Shown here piece after piece: positions 18,501 to 26,655 of a DNA stretch of 64,000 nt. A model generated the notes under the pieces. That model searched no databases. It worked only from the letters and a program-made list of their open reading frames with translations, and was not told the origin of the DNA. Within the stretch, counting starts at the first letter, position 1; each line of letters starts with the position of its first letter. The position numbers were made by a program, and so were the translations under genes. The DNA comes from Tritrichomonas musculus (Eukaryota > Parabasalia > Tritrichomonadida > Tritrichomonadidae): positions 6,200,001 to 6,264,000 of the forward strand of contig JAPFFF010000001.1 of assembly GCA_039105265.1 (NCBI GenBank), written 5' to 3'.

Positions 18501-18868
18501 TTAAACGATGGTTGCCTTCCTCTCTGTAAGGGGAAAGGAGTTTCATTTTGAGGGTTACTTGAATCAGAATTAAAAATATGATCTTCTATTTCTTGTTTTA
18601 ATAATTGTTTAAATTCTAAGTGACGATAGCTAATTGTATTAAACGATTTATCAACAGAATTAAAAGATTTTGATAGAGTTGGAATCAATATTTCTTGAAA
18701 AACAAGAAAATTTTGATAAAAATTGGTAAATAAATCTGGATGAAGCATCATATTAGCAATTAATATATCTGTTAAATAGTTTGATAGCCTTTTCTGATCA
18801 GGAGATTCAATAAAATTTGATAATAAAAAATCTTCAGTTCTACTTTTGAACAGTTCGCCCGTATCCAT
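9590..18868 (-). CDS. Giant HECT-domain E3 ubiquitin ligase
   Basis: 3,092 residues from the ATG at 18868; extension to 18901 would need TTG, and the frame is closed just above. The C-terminal 370 residues form a HECT domain: IEYVGENGIDVGGLARDF at its start, the N-lobe segment LYRAVGGLIAIGI, and the C-lobe with catalytic Cys3060 in LPAASTCFNRIHLPPYSS, 33 residues from the end as usual. HECT ligases take ubiquitin on this Cys before passing it to substrate. The long N-terminal region is mostly helical; it has a possible beta-propeller-like stretch (about residues 230-420), an SPRY-like segment near residues 1650-1800 (tentative) and a poly-Asn/Asp tract. Giant HECT ligases of this plan occur across eukaryotes. 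No frame break is seen over 9.3 kb. It is divergent from the pseudo-USP gene. Confidence 0.93.
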   Translation of the reverse strand: MDTGELFKSRTEDFLLSNFIESPDQKRLSNYLTDILIANMMLHPDLFTNFYQNFLVFQEILIPTLSKSFNSVDKSFNTISYRHLEFKQLLKQEIEDHIFNSDSSNPQNETPFPLQRGRQPSFNINLKKVPTITDIKSLISFVSPSVPLPLKFFKKYVSSLSPIEDQIFQIFDNFSNSLDFLFNCYLWGIATGSIELLLKTAYSSFLLSINDNRNQKAKSIKYDQDFCFSFRSEPAFSICLERRTGFINLDEYILRAYFQKATFCVSNDQIFLINANSILTKISLSENLIDRNERFFTKKNEQTQSRTPPVITVSNGFLYVGCDTPLIYNINPFKLIQSNPSYSPKNAPHIKPPVSSDGYYIYSLLSKSEIAVFSIESRKINYIRTIKLKMGNSSLLIPYSEKLISKKWLKNATTVTDGFTFRIILVDGEQGRFQHFIRSFSLIDGMHIGDQKIVYQFFIHSMTYDPYSNSYYVLTPYSEGSQILRFDNTGPKPPWTADISLNTFPINQSLQKVFDSSYVKPSSLSMTIFTILQYFTIPLMGCEQNSPAINQIVLNYLAPPSKSEQVIEMILESVAAMNTNTSLLSIDLKQENIEIWMKTLLILLSLNISRYDLQFNHEETNKIVSILSIIQTKQKSYRRTVFFLLVKNFEKLFENCPELISDSFAAFQSDLSRHELMQLNNLSNSNLFPYLFSEQMYPMFYTTRIQRIRKSNQVDSNELDFIFKFQHSLFIHDENELIIKYCSALSSGMIEQMIFMLKELESPYNDDEFSSNAFIQIYRKFLLLIQIKLSNFTLIKSLIHFILPLMKEFTECFEKLEIKDSKSSFYQCFIESFDMCISFFKGIINTKFDLSKSNKFIHVIQAINQFFTSKNEANFESLNLNLNLDVIFNEKFPKNRKNLENFMNFFYEKVNNPMNKNITKEEKVFEAQFLIILAKLMKVEISKKEMNPQIRKLVQVVYKIRTDLKSSKQMTAQRGEDAQPSEKITDNYPDYFKQIREKIAFLTYIDFDFLNEEIQLTEISGFISNQLNLIDFFNISSQIQSSCSRFQIIFQPFLEIIKIEKFPIHFYSHLFQKIANNSSLLEMMEAMSLFGKREELSEVFLELIKYIGSLDSNDQIPIPTFLSFFALIILIVSKGQQETDKIYFAISLLFNFICKNAKYSNQKEIKEKENNENNKKSPKKDNENEKSSKRKSTKRSNSNNKKDNNNNNDNNNDNNNDNNNDNDNNNNNNSSNINLSDFDDKKKQIKSKSDVDADVDDNSLIEDQSDNIVSELNSSEHMRMFNACFTFLCYFMRTLFDMKVISYSKEQMQEIEKSFQMIPLSSSFSFMISHSMLHAGFEAKQPLENVIALFDTISIHDLHSYCLLLYEYFLREENPITNFAVHLLDQIGAILTGCECSLLSESLPFKDVSLLFEQKEEAKKRLEIPNCIKTSQAQINASYELILLFRRILLTDTKASQSIKSLFSEIINNFVDNENDFDLIKRIIAVCSVISNTINSLIPLSFVMNKANNQKYFISEMFNDWLVAISLPIERILDFQIISMKNSELEPLYFLNYNSSMFYDKEAEDKLYHHVLNMKVNSYSSSLVSFFVLNCLRERIFDTNTGEIFTHEFITNMDEIKADGFEYRLVNNQIIYLIKKLLTIPNQGIFKRSSSRPSFHHCSFAQISIENEFSITDTHISSRKATNFFITDLLSIDKPVSFAVLVGPRQMPNIYFGFYTHSFKINHCFSILYNSSERGVLINGNESIIFENQKQIIEFRFDPLNKMISLSSSCNESNPLISMKLTDIYCSFVAILPENSLIEYYLGPTVQTVNESTPNSSFNIQLNRNQDPEEEKEVFIPIKPFFVSSNIDLNGQNEKKPYYTINNDIINAAKSNSILQPMIGSKDKISELYQFKTIKLNSTILPILTGSNVFFFSPKNSNIWTSSTNIRNTYLSVENYDGCFELVTMKDDDLKVSKIIKPFFFENLTQIPIDLINSSINGLSEIHRCEILTQLIIRSISDKEIPIQKTLSLFQLSHHFFLDFIIKLLVIIEPFNPLNIKEGRSPIDFEFNLISSRCTKSSYFDIHAAICKVLKSGISDNKKEFVNFWLKKLLNDFNKKSSHFVNKNNTSYIIIKRGIKQDKKEISIKKAVGYLVFPIEFGLRKIPKILFVNNNENEIDIETDKNSEKSTPTNSPNSKAPNKNSESPNEKENENMKKENNNETSKEDFVTYSFIEEETIVITNCESKVVFLPIFDSNLSLINSFIELVVNLKYFVYFLNENMSLFSHKEIMAIKIELRKEVFNAITSGSPFFYTHDHVLLKFLNDHLPLSVSDFTEEYVQILNVFSLTSHTIHHPFIQNFIQEQSLLFDDHKAEAYRSYFPEFCDQSEVNSNVNKEPFKMPPVTLPAVLNRFDPSTRAVLLSVKRILKPRNSIENFPFHLVINEWAYFYAIYPPAEIRIDTPCSISIQFMGYLPEAVRVIDRDFDLVDTSIDYSYSQLFTNQKPGSLLEPIPVKGEFLLIKFKITENVSQHNFIVTSALLPSPPKEGEDEETTTTTTMKSKFVSSSSFYVRRASNVTNDKGNNSLLLSPNQIDFEAVVTLNRDKFVSDMREMILQWTKRDDQQILVHVKPEFFYRNNISPFIDPLELATMQTNTTDQHRRAHLLALRSMLLIDFNWLCAQCKEAIGSGENFHEYRQYISMLISVSNFNSLVEEKSTSGSTYANLRINRRAGLEVRSGVSKRLDQSMIAQFATQYRSPQRFRSIKRPFHIEYVGENGIDVGGLARDFASELAKDICEYRIGLFVATPNARNKIGSYRECLIPSADGRIKSPSKLYRAVGGLIAIGIRSKIVQPFNFPPFFWHYLAGEPLKVENVYEVDEVFFKVMNGLETAVESGMDPEEFDRTYGNMKATFVNFRGEEVNILALNNNNGTNSSNFGGYNGYPTTPRIIFISHKNVRRFITLSHEYRIKELENPMKEINEGFWENLNFKPPPYVSAELLEFMVCGERQVDLRQLRVVTQFSAVPKDEISMFWAALGKMNSEQRRNFLQFATGNMCIPQNVQSVFLTVEHVSAPVDKRLPAASTCFNRIHLPPYSSVDKMLRALITAIEYTGTFENS
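15178..15263 (-). repeat. Asn/Asp-codon microsatellite inside the HECT gene
   Basis: AAC/AAT/GAT codons repeat to give an N/D-rich low-complexity stretch. It stays in frame and lies in a Lys/Ser/Asn-rich linker, so it is probably a disordered loop. A similar tract occurs in the kinase gene at 53161-54888. Confidence 0.85.
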
Positions 18869-19638
18869 TGGCAAATACGGACTCAAAGACGCATATGCCA
18901 ACGTCCGCGTTCTTTTATTAATTATCCAAGTCGGATTAATTGGAAAGAGAGCGAAAAATCAAAAATTAAATTTTGGATTCAATTATATTGAAAAAATATT
19001 TCGAAGAAAAAAGTAGAATATTTATTAAAAATAAAACCAAAACAATATTATATCTTATTATTTGATTTTAATTAATATTTAATATGGAAAAAATTATTTT
19101 TGATAAACAAAATTTTAACTATATTGAGATATTGTTAATTAATTTTTTGAAACAATTGATTTTTTTGAAAGTATTCAAAATAATTTTCTCAATAGTTTCA
19201 ATTGAGATAAATAATTTTTTTGTTTTTACTTTTGATCGATTCATTTATGTAAATGGAAAATTCATTAAAATATTTATGATGGGTTTATTTCTCATAAATA
19301 AATACAAATTGTATTTAGGCAAATTAACATAAATTAACGTAGAATCTATTAACCATCTAAATAATTTAATAAATTTTAATAATTTTAATTATTATGAATA
19401 AAGTATGAAAAATATTTGGAAAATATATAGATATAATTAAGATATTATGAATATTTTAATTTTCTAAAGCATTATAAAAAATTGAATAAAAATTTTGAAT
19501 CTTGATTAAAATTTTTTTTTCTCCTTTTTTTAATGGATAATTATAATGAATTGTTATATTATTAGATTTAAATTGTTAATAAAATTTTTTTGCCAAAATA
19601 AATATTTGTAACCATTTTACGTCAAAATTTATTATCTA
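18869..19638. other. Divergent intergenic region, no gene accepted
   Basis: About 0.77 kb between the HECT ligase and pseudo-USP genes, read in opposite directions, so it must hold both promoters. An 82-codon frame at 19084-19332 is Phe/Ile/Lys-rich, as expected from A+T-rich noise, and has no recognisable motif. Confidence 0.5.
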
Positions 19639-22600
19639 ATGTCATTATACCCAGAAGTACCAGAACTTTCAATAGAAGAAAATATTAAGCCATTCGGAAT
19701 TAAAAATCCTAATAAAATAAGTTTTCCTGTTTCTGCGCTTCAAAGTTTCCTTTCGTTACCAAAATTTATTATTTGTATTAACTCTATTATAGAAAAAAAA
19801 ACGACACAGCCTTTTTTTACGGAATTAAAAAAAATTATTGAAGAAAAATACCATAATCCAACTAACTTTATCAGAAGCCTTAAAACGAAATACGCAATTA
19901 CTGATAATCAATTTATTACGTTTGTTGATAATTTTATTAGCGAACTACCTAAAGGTAAATATGAAGATTTATTTTATGGAAAAGGTGTTTCTATTAAAGA
20001 GTGTAGAAAATGCGAGTTTCCAAATGGAGAAGATATAAAGTTCAAAGTAGTTAATTTGTCATTTGATAATCCCTTCAAAATCATATTTATCCCATATCAA
20101 AATGATAAAAATCCAATAAATATGTTTGAAATGCCAGATAAAAGAAAAAATTATGTTTTGATGTCTGAAAAAGCAAATGAATTCAATATTATAAAAGATA
20201 TTTCGCCCGAATATCCTCACATATACGCTTTTGAATTACCTGAAGCAGGCCCAAGTCGAGGAAATTTGTTTGCTATTATAAGATTAATAAGAAACGGGAG
20301 ATTTATTACAGAACCAATGCTTTGTGAAGTTAAACAAGGTCATCATCCTAATAAACTAACTCTAAAAAAGAGTATTCAAGAAAGAATTAAAAATCTTTTT
20401 GATGCAAGATTAAAGTTTGAAATACCTAGTGATCTCACATTTTTCATGCCATCTGAAGATAATCCATCTATTTGTGAACAATTCATTCCAGTGAATATTT
20501 CAGAAGGTTCACTCCGTTATAATATAAAATCTGCTAATGACAAGAGTGCAAAACTTTCCCTCAAGAGCTTGTTTAATGGTTTCATAAAATTGTCATTATA
20601 TGACAAAGAAGTCAAATGTAATGGTTGTGGAAAAGTTTCCAGGCCTTTTGCCAGATATCGAATTACAGATTTTCCTAAAATTATTGTATTTCGAATTGAT
20701 GGTTGTGAGACTCAAAATTCCAATTCGTTTCAACTTCAAATACCAGAATTTGTGGCATTTGGTTCTGACACGAATGGATACAATACATTTGACTCATTAG
20801 CTGACCCAAGTCTCTACAAAGGTCTTAAAGAGTCGAGTATTAAGCCATATGAACTTCGTGCAACGATCAATCGTAACTCAAACAACCAGTTCACAGCCGC
20901 AGGAAAACGAGGAGATAAGTGGTATGAGTTCAATGACACCTTAGTTAATCCAGTAGATGATCCTTCAGAAGCTTCAGGAACGCCATACATCCTTTTCTAT
21001 GAGAGTATAGGAGATGAGAAGCTTAGCCGACCTCTACATGAAGCCCAGCCATCAGCTCAACCTCCGCAAGCAATAGCAGGCGTTCCTAACCCAACCAAGC
21101 AGCCAATAAAATATTTACATAATTCTACAAGGTCGATGATTACAAATATTGATAGATCAGTACAGACCAATGCCAGCGAAATCATTAACTTTTTCCGTGA
21201 TAGAACAAAAGATCCAACAATTAGTGGTTTTAAATACAATGGAAAGACGTATCGTTATGGTGACACTACATCAGTAAATGGCATCTTTCCAATTGGAAGA
21301 AAAGAGGTCCCACTAATTGAGTTGATCGTCTCAAATGCAGCATATCGTCCTTCTCCACCATCTTCGCCGCAATCTCCCAATAATCCAGCTTCCCCGAGCC
21401 CAACATCACCAAGGCCAAAGGTATCGCCTCAGCCCTCAGCAGATTATCCAGCAGCTGCGCATTTATATACTCATCCACTATCACCAGCAGTACCAAGTAA
21501 AAAGAATGCATCAATCGCCTTTATTGATTACTCATCATCAATGTTTGCATGTCTAAACGACAGCGGCGTCCGACGAGCTGATGTTGCAATCGAATCGGTC
21601 AATCGCTTCTTGCAGGCTGGTCGTCTCTTCTGCCCGTCAGACAATGTCAAATTTTTTGATTGTATTGCAGAGAAACCTATTGCGAAATTCGAGGAAGACT
21701 CTTTCGGAGGTTCATCTGATCTTTTGGATATACTTGAAAGTGCAATCAATCACGTGAACAAGAAGTACAAGGAAGATGACTACCAAAGACGCATTGTTAT
21801 CATCACAGACTGCATCTTCCCTCTTGATGACAAAGAAGATGACATAGAAGACAAAAAAATGGAGATTTTTCAACAGATAATTAAAGAGAAGATCATCATC
21901 GATCTCATCCTCCTCACAGAAAATGGTGAAGAAGAAGCCAAAGATTTCGCTGCAATTTCTCACTATTCAGGGGGATACATCTGCTGTCCGGAGACTCCTG
22001 AAGAAGTTTACGATTTCATTGAAAAAGAAGATTTTGTAAACTTGTCATTAAGAAATTTGCTTCCTCCAGAAATCCGCAACTGCAAATTCGAAATGAGACG
22101 GTTTGACTCCATAGCCAGATCAGTGAAACTGATCACGAAGCCAAGCATTTACAAGCCGTTTTTCTACCCAGAGGTGACTCTTGTTTCTCCGTTTGGCTTC
22201 TTCACCGAGATGCATGAGACTGGCGACGATGTTGTCGATCGGATCACCAAAGAGATCGACATCAGCGCATACAACCAGCGAGTGAACAACGGCGCTTACT
22301 CGATCTATCGGATTCTGAGCAGAGAGAAGCAGATTGAGAAGCGAAAAGCTGTTGTCTTTCTGAAGAGTTGCGGTGTTTTGCTGATGTTCTTGATTGTCTT
22401 CCCAGAGAACTACCCAAGCGATGAGCCTTGCTTCAAACTTCTCTCAAATGCGAAGATTGAAGGCGAAGTCTCAAGTTCCATGTTTCGCATCGACATGTCT
22501 GATTATACAAATGAAACCAGATTGAAGGTGCTGCTTAGCAAGTTGAACGATAGACTCAAAACTTGCAAAGTTACACCAAATAAAGATGACACATTGGAGA

Positions 22601-22704
22601 GTTTTGACCAGATTGAAGGAAGATTTTATGTTCAGTACGGAGAAAGAGAGAAATCAGATGGTTATTTCCAGAAATTAGAAAAAGTTAGAAGAAGATATTA
22701 TTAG
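19639..22704 (+). CDS. Catalytically dead USP deubiquitinase - vWA - E2-like (UEV) fusion
   Basis: 1,021 residues from ATG 19639. Residues 20-480 follow the ubiquitin-specific protease fold. The Cys box aligns without gaps (GIKNPNKISFPVSALQSFLS), but the nucleophile position is Ser28. The His box (ATINRNSNNQFTAAG, then KWYEFND) has Gln417 where the catalytic His belongs, while the closing YILFYES strand is kept. A CNGCGK zinc-ribbon-like knuckle remains. A Pro/Ser-rich linker (about 570-620) leads to a vWA domain with an intact MIDAS, D630-Y-S632-S-S634. The C-terminal 200 residues include FLIVFPENYPSDEPCFKLLS, a UBC-fold signature, but no Cys at the active site, so it is UEV-like. Inferred role: a ubiquitin-binding scaffold rather than an enzyme. 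Shares its vWA plus UBC-fold plan with the gene at 2461. Confidence 0.78.
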   Translation: MSLYPEVPELSIEENIKPFGIKNPNKISFPVSALQSFLSLPKFIICINSIIEKKTTQPFFTELKKIIEEKYHNPTNFIRSLKTKYAITDNQFITFVDNFISELPKGKYEDLFYGKGVSIKECRKCEFPNGEDIKFKVVNLSFDNPFKIIFIPYQNDKNPINMFEMPDKRKNYVLMSEKANEFNIIKDISPEYPHIYAFELPEAGPSRGNLFAIIRLIRNGRFITEPMLCEVKQGHHPNKLTLKKSIQERIKNLFDARLKFEIPSDLTFFMPSEDNPSICEQFIPVNISEGSLRYNIKSANDKSAKLSLKSLFNGFIKLSLYDKEVKCNGCGKVSRPFARYRITDFPKIIVFRIDGCETQNSNSFQLQIPEFVAFGSDTNGYNTFDSLADPSLYKGLKESSIKPYELRATINRNSNNQFTAAGKRGDKWYEFNDTLVNPVDDPSEASGTPYILFYESIGDEKLSRPLHEAQPSAQPPQAIAGVPNPTKQPIKYLHNSTRSMITNIDRSVQTNASEIINFFRDRTKDPTISGFKYNGKTYRYGDTTSVNGIFPIGRKEVPLIELIVSNAAYRPSPPSSPQSPNNPASPSPTSPRPKVSPQPSADYPAAAHLYTHPLSPAVPSKKNASIAFIDYSSSMFACLNDSGVRRADVAIESVNRFLQAGRLFCPSDNVKFFDCIAEKPIAKFEEDSFGGSSDLLDILESAINHVNKKYKEDDYQRRIVIITDCIFPLDDKEDDIEDKKMEIFQQIIKEKIIIDLILLTENGEEEAKDFAAISHYSGGYICCPETPEEVYDFIEKEDFVNLSLRNLLPPEIRNCKFEMRRFDSIARSVKLITKPSIYKPFFYPEVTLVSPFGFFTEMHETGDDVVDRITKEIDISAYNQRVNNGAYSIYRILSREKQIEKRKAVVFLKSCGVLLMFLIVFPENYPSDEPCFKLLSNAKIEGEVSSSMFRIDMSDYTNETRLKVLLSKLNDRLKTCKVTPNKDDTLESFDQIEGRFYVQYGEREKSDGYFQKLEKVRRRYY

Positions 22705-23154
22705 TAATTGCTTATTAGTTAATAAAACATATTTTATTATTATCATATTTTCAAAATCTTTATTTTTTAAGATTAAAAGAAATTGCATTTGGTATCAATG
22801 GCAAATTTTTATGCTTGATGCAAATATTATAAGATTTGTATTGTCTTTTACCATTTAATAGAAAAAACAATTTTGGGTTATTAAAAGTCATAAAAAGGTT
22901 GCTTTATTTTAAACATCAAGCTAAAATGGATTTCAATCTTTTGTTCCAAATATTTAATATGTTTTTTGGTTTAAAACAGATAAATCATTCAACTTGAAAT
23001 TAAATATTGGGTTTTTTAATTTTTTATCATATTATTTGTTTAAAATACAGAAGATATATTGATTTTTTTTTTTTTTTTTTTTGATGTAAGTAGTATTCAT
23101 TCAAATAAAAATTAAGCCGTTAATTGTTCAATTGAGCATCTTAAATCACTTATT
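22705..23154. other. Intergenic with a 20-T tract
   Basis: 450 bp between two same-strand genes, carrying a T run at 23063-23082 about 70 nt upstream of the EF-hand start. Nothing else recognised. Confidence 0.5.
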
Positions 23155-23760
23155 ATGTCAACAATCATAGAACCAACAAGCCCAAGAAGCCCAAAAAAAA
23201 GAAAATTTAATTATTCGTCTCCAAAAGAAAAAAAAAGTCGAGTTATCCCATGTGCCCAACTGAATGAAGAGCAAAAAATTGAAATGCAAGATGTTTTCAA
23301 TTTGTTTGACGTAGATAAAAAAGGATATATAAATGGTTATGAGCTTCAGATTGCATTAAGGGCTTTAGGATTTACAGCATCTGAAAAAGATACAACAAAA
23401 ATTATGAAAAGATACACAAAAAAAGCAGAGCATCCAATCGATGCATTAGATATTGAAGATTTTTATAAAGTTGTGGGTGAACAAATTGCCGCTGCAGATC
23501 CAGAAAAAGAAATACGAAAAGCATTTAATTACTTCTGTTCTGTCGAAAAAAAAGACAAAAAAACGTCACGCTTTGATTATGAAGAAAAAGAGGAAAAGTT
23601 TATCACTATTGATATTTTGAAAAAAGTAATGATTCAGCTAAAACGAGGAAACGAAAAAACAGACGAGCAATTAATGGAAGAAATAAAAAGATGGGATTTA
23701 GATGGTGATGACAAACTCAGTTATGAAGAATTTAGAGAAATTATGCTTTATCAATCATAA
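23155..23760 (+). CDS. Centrin/caltractin-like EF-hand protein
   Basis: 201 residues from ATG 23155, slightly longer than typical centrin (about 170) because of a basic Ser/Pro/Lys-rich N-terminal tail of 35 residues. EF-hand 1 (loop 52-63, D-V-D-K-K-G-Y-I-N-G-Y-E) and EF-hand 4 (loop 181-192, D-L-D-G-D-D-K-L-S-Y-E-E) keep the Ca2+-coordinating residues. EF-hands 2 and 3 are degenerate, and hand 3 is lengthened by a Lys/Glu-rich insert near residues 130-150. The ALRALGF segment after hand 1 is characteristic of centrins, which sit at basal bodies and contractile fibres. Calmodulin-like protein is the alternative, but the tail and helix sequence favour centrin. Confidence 0.85.
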   Translation: MSTIIEPTSPRSPKKRKFNYSSPKEKKSRVIPCAQLNEEQKIEMQDVFNLFDVDKKGYINGYELQIALRALGFTASEKDTTKIMKRYTKKAEHPIDALDIEDFYKVVGEQIAAADPEKEIRKAFNYFCSVEKKDKKTSRFDYEEKEEKFITIDILKKVMIQLKRGNEKTDEQLMEEIKRWDLDGDDKLSYEEFREIMLYQS

Positions 23761-24436
23761 ACATTCTCTTCATATTGATGTATGAATATTAAAAATTAAG
23801 AGTTAAATATCTTTTGCTCTTTTTTTATACTAATTAGAATTTAAAAATGATTATATAAATAATTCATATAAAAGTTATATGAGAAAGCATTATTGATCTT
23901 AATATTTTGATTATAAATAAAGCAGCAGTTTACTGATTTGATGAACAATTTTTGTTTTTTCAATGGAATGGAAGCTGAATTGTTGATTAAAAAGAAATAA
24001 ACTTTTTAAATACAATTGAAAATATTTTCCATATATGGAAACTCATTAAGATTCCTGTGACACACGCCTTGAGAATGCATGAATTTCATACCAAGCGCTT
24101 TTAGTAAAATATCATAGAAATTCAATTTATCTAAGGTTTTTGTCAGCCAACAAATTATATTTATATATTGTAGTAGTAATGATAATAAGCCTTGGTTTTT
24201 GTATTGACAATTGTATACAACTTGTCCGTTTTAAAATAACAATTGTTATTAAAAATGTAAATACGTTATTTTCTCGATATTAATTTTTTATTTTTATCTT
24301 GATCTACAATTATTATTTTATGCATAAAAATGTTTTAAATAATTTAAAAATAAAGTGATTTAATAGTAAAATGTTTTTCAAATTAAATAATTATATTTTT
24401 GATTCTTCATAAAAGTAAAAACATATATGCGCATTC

Positions 24437-24469
24437 AAAAAGTCCCGACTCAATATGCTGGGACTTTTT
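24437..24469. repeat. Stem-loop with a 10-bp perfect stem
   Basis: AAAAAGTCCC and GGGACTTTTT are separated by 13 nt. A further GGGACTT follows directly. There is no gene nearby for it to terminate, so it may be an element end or a structured RNA. Confidence 0.6.
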
Positions 24470-24652
24470 GGGACTTAATAGGTTTTTTATTTAATAATAT
24501 TATGATATGTTTAATTATATAAGATTATCTTTAATTACACTGATACGATTATTAAATATTTATTTATATTTAAAGATAATCATATTTTAATCTTAAAATA
24601 TTAAATTGAAAGGAAAATCATTCAAAATTTTGAGAGAAAATAAGTATTTTTC

Positions 24653-25342
24653 GATAGATCTTCAAATGCAGATTTTTTAGAAAAAACGTTAAGGTCAAAT
24701 ATTTTAATTTTATTTTTACGGTTGTGGCCACACTCATATTTGTTTTCTTTGGCGAATATTAATCACTCTTCGGCTTACCAAGCAACTATAAAGACAAGCC
24801 TTTTTTCCCATAAGTCATAAGTAATAACGATCTAGGATTTTACGTTTTTTTTACAGACTTAAGAATATTTCAACTTTTTATATAACATTTTCCTTACTTA
24901 TATGCCAAAAAATGTTTACGAGTATGATTTTAATGATGGCATTAATGCATTTGATCCATGTATTCTGCTTATATTAAAGTTTTTCACTATGCATATTTCC
25001 TTTTTTACCCTTAATATTGATGGAATCCTTTTTAGTTTTACTCTATTTTCATGGCGGAATACTTTTATTAATACTAGCTCTATCATTTATCAGACAAAAA
25101 TGAACAAATTTATACTATTCTGATAATTAAGTTTATCCGAACACTATTCGGTAATTTTAAAGTTTTAATAAAAATAATCAGGTTTTTAAATAACTTTTTT
25201 ATTTTTTTTTATCCTCATACCATTTTCTATTAAACCGTCGGGGAAAAAAAATTGAATGCGATTTTCCAAAATTTTGTACTTTTTTCAATTGAAAAAAAAT
25301 TGAATGAAAATTTTCCAAAAAATCTGCATTTTGGAATCTATC
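24653..25342. repeat. Possible small non-autonomous element bounded by 29-bp imperfect inverted repeats
   Basis: 24653-24681 and 25314-25342 match in inverted orientation at 24 of 29 positions, sharing AAAAAATCTGCATTT. The 0.63 kb between them is non-coding. No target-site duplication is evident, so chance similarity in A+T-rich DNA remains possible. Confidence 0.3.
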
Positions 25343-26135
25343 TATTTTTCATTCTATTTGAAACTTCTAAAAACTCATTTAAAACGAATTAACAATATTA
25401 TAGTTGCTCTAATTGTCTGGAAATAAATGGATTTTGAGTATTTTTTTCAAAACATCGAAATGAATTATTATATATAGTCCATTTTACTTAAATTTTCTAC
25501 ATTAAATATGAAAATTAAAAATAATTGGTATTGATATTTTATTATTATGTATTTATAAAGTGAAATTTTCTTTTTTTTGGAGGTTTTCGTATATAGAATA
25601 AACTTTAAAATTAACTTTTTGAGAATATTTTTTCCTAAAAAAAATAAAGTTTATATCTTAATATTAAATCGCTATAATTTAGAAAAAATTAATTAATTAT
25701 ATTATATATAAAAAACTAAATACTTTTAAAATGCTTAAACATATAAATATATCCAAGATTCAAAGAGAAAAAACAAAAACAAATTTCTCTCATTTTTTGA
25801 TATATTATACATTTATCTCGGTTAATAAACAATATTTCGAAAATTTAATAAATAAATAAGTTGTTTATTTTATATATTATTTTATATTATGAATATAGTC
25901 TGAAAATGATAAATTTTTAAATGAATAGATAAATGCATTAGATCATTCTTTTTACATAAATGATAGATTAAAATATAAAGAAATATATAATAAGATAGAT
26001 TTATTTTAAAATGAAAAAATACGTTATTTCAAGTCGGAACCCATCTATAACAACTCAAAAAATCGTTTTTTTATGAAAAAAGACGTTAAAAAGACGTTTA
26101 TAGTATTTGTGATGTAAAAAAAATAAGGCCAGAAT

Positions 26136-26231
26136 GATAAGGACGGCTACGGGTATTGCATATCCTGTGCCATCACATATCCCAAATTCATTCAGGCTAC
26201 AAAAAATTAACATTTTTGATATCCTTGACTT
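26136..26231 (+). repeat. Left terminal inverted repeat of the 3.8 kb element
   Basis: Starts at GATAAGGACGGCTACGG and ends at ATCCTTGACTT. Matches the right end in inverse orientation with only about ten differences over 96 bp. Confidence 0.75.
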
Positions 26232-26240
26232 TTTTTTTTA

Positions 26241-26624
26241 AGGATGGTCAACGTTGAAAAAATTGATAACGGAGTGACCATTTAAAAGCTCTTCTTTAAC
26301 ATTTTTGATATCCTTTCAACGTTGAAATGATGTCAACGTCAACGTGGCAAATGACATTGAAAATGATCGTCCAAAAATATGTCACTTTTTAACTTTTTTC
26401 AATTTCAATTAAATGAATTGAAGTCAAAGTTACACTTTAGTATTTTTGCATGAAAATAGAATTGTTCATAATGAACAAATACTAATTAATTTCGAATTAG
26501 AATGCTATTGCTTTTATACTCTTCATTACTCTTAAAATACTATCACACCCTGATCTCTGAAAAAATGAGAAAGTTTATATGGTTAAGTCTTTGGTAACGG
26601 CTTGTTAACCATTTTTATTCTTTC

Positions 26625-26655
<31 letters not shown>

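Larger units (their letters stand above)
23761..26135. other. Long gene-free region before the mobile-element block
   Basis: About 2.4 kb of A+T-rich DNA without a convincing frame; a 73-codon frame at 24902-25123 has no motif. It holds a 10-bp hairpin at 24437-24469 and an imperfect inverted repeat pair (24653-24681 with 25314-25342) that could mark the ends of a small non-autonomous element. No RNA gene recognised. Confidence 0.5.

Noticed and set aside
19084-19332. 82-codon plus-strand frame between the HECT and pseudo-USP genes
   Set aside because: Composition is Phe/Ile/Lys/Asn as expected from A+T-rich noise, there is no motif, and it lies in the region that must hold two promoters.
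23990-24260. Possible small RNA gene around TGTGACACACGCC near 24055
   Set aside because: No recognisable snRNA, snoRNA or 5S pattern and no clear promoter or terminator.
24902-25123. 73-codon plus-strand frame in the gene desert
   Set aside because: Low-complexity hydrophobic composition, no domain or neighbour context; likely chance.
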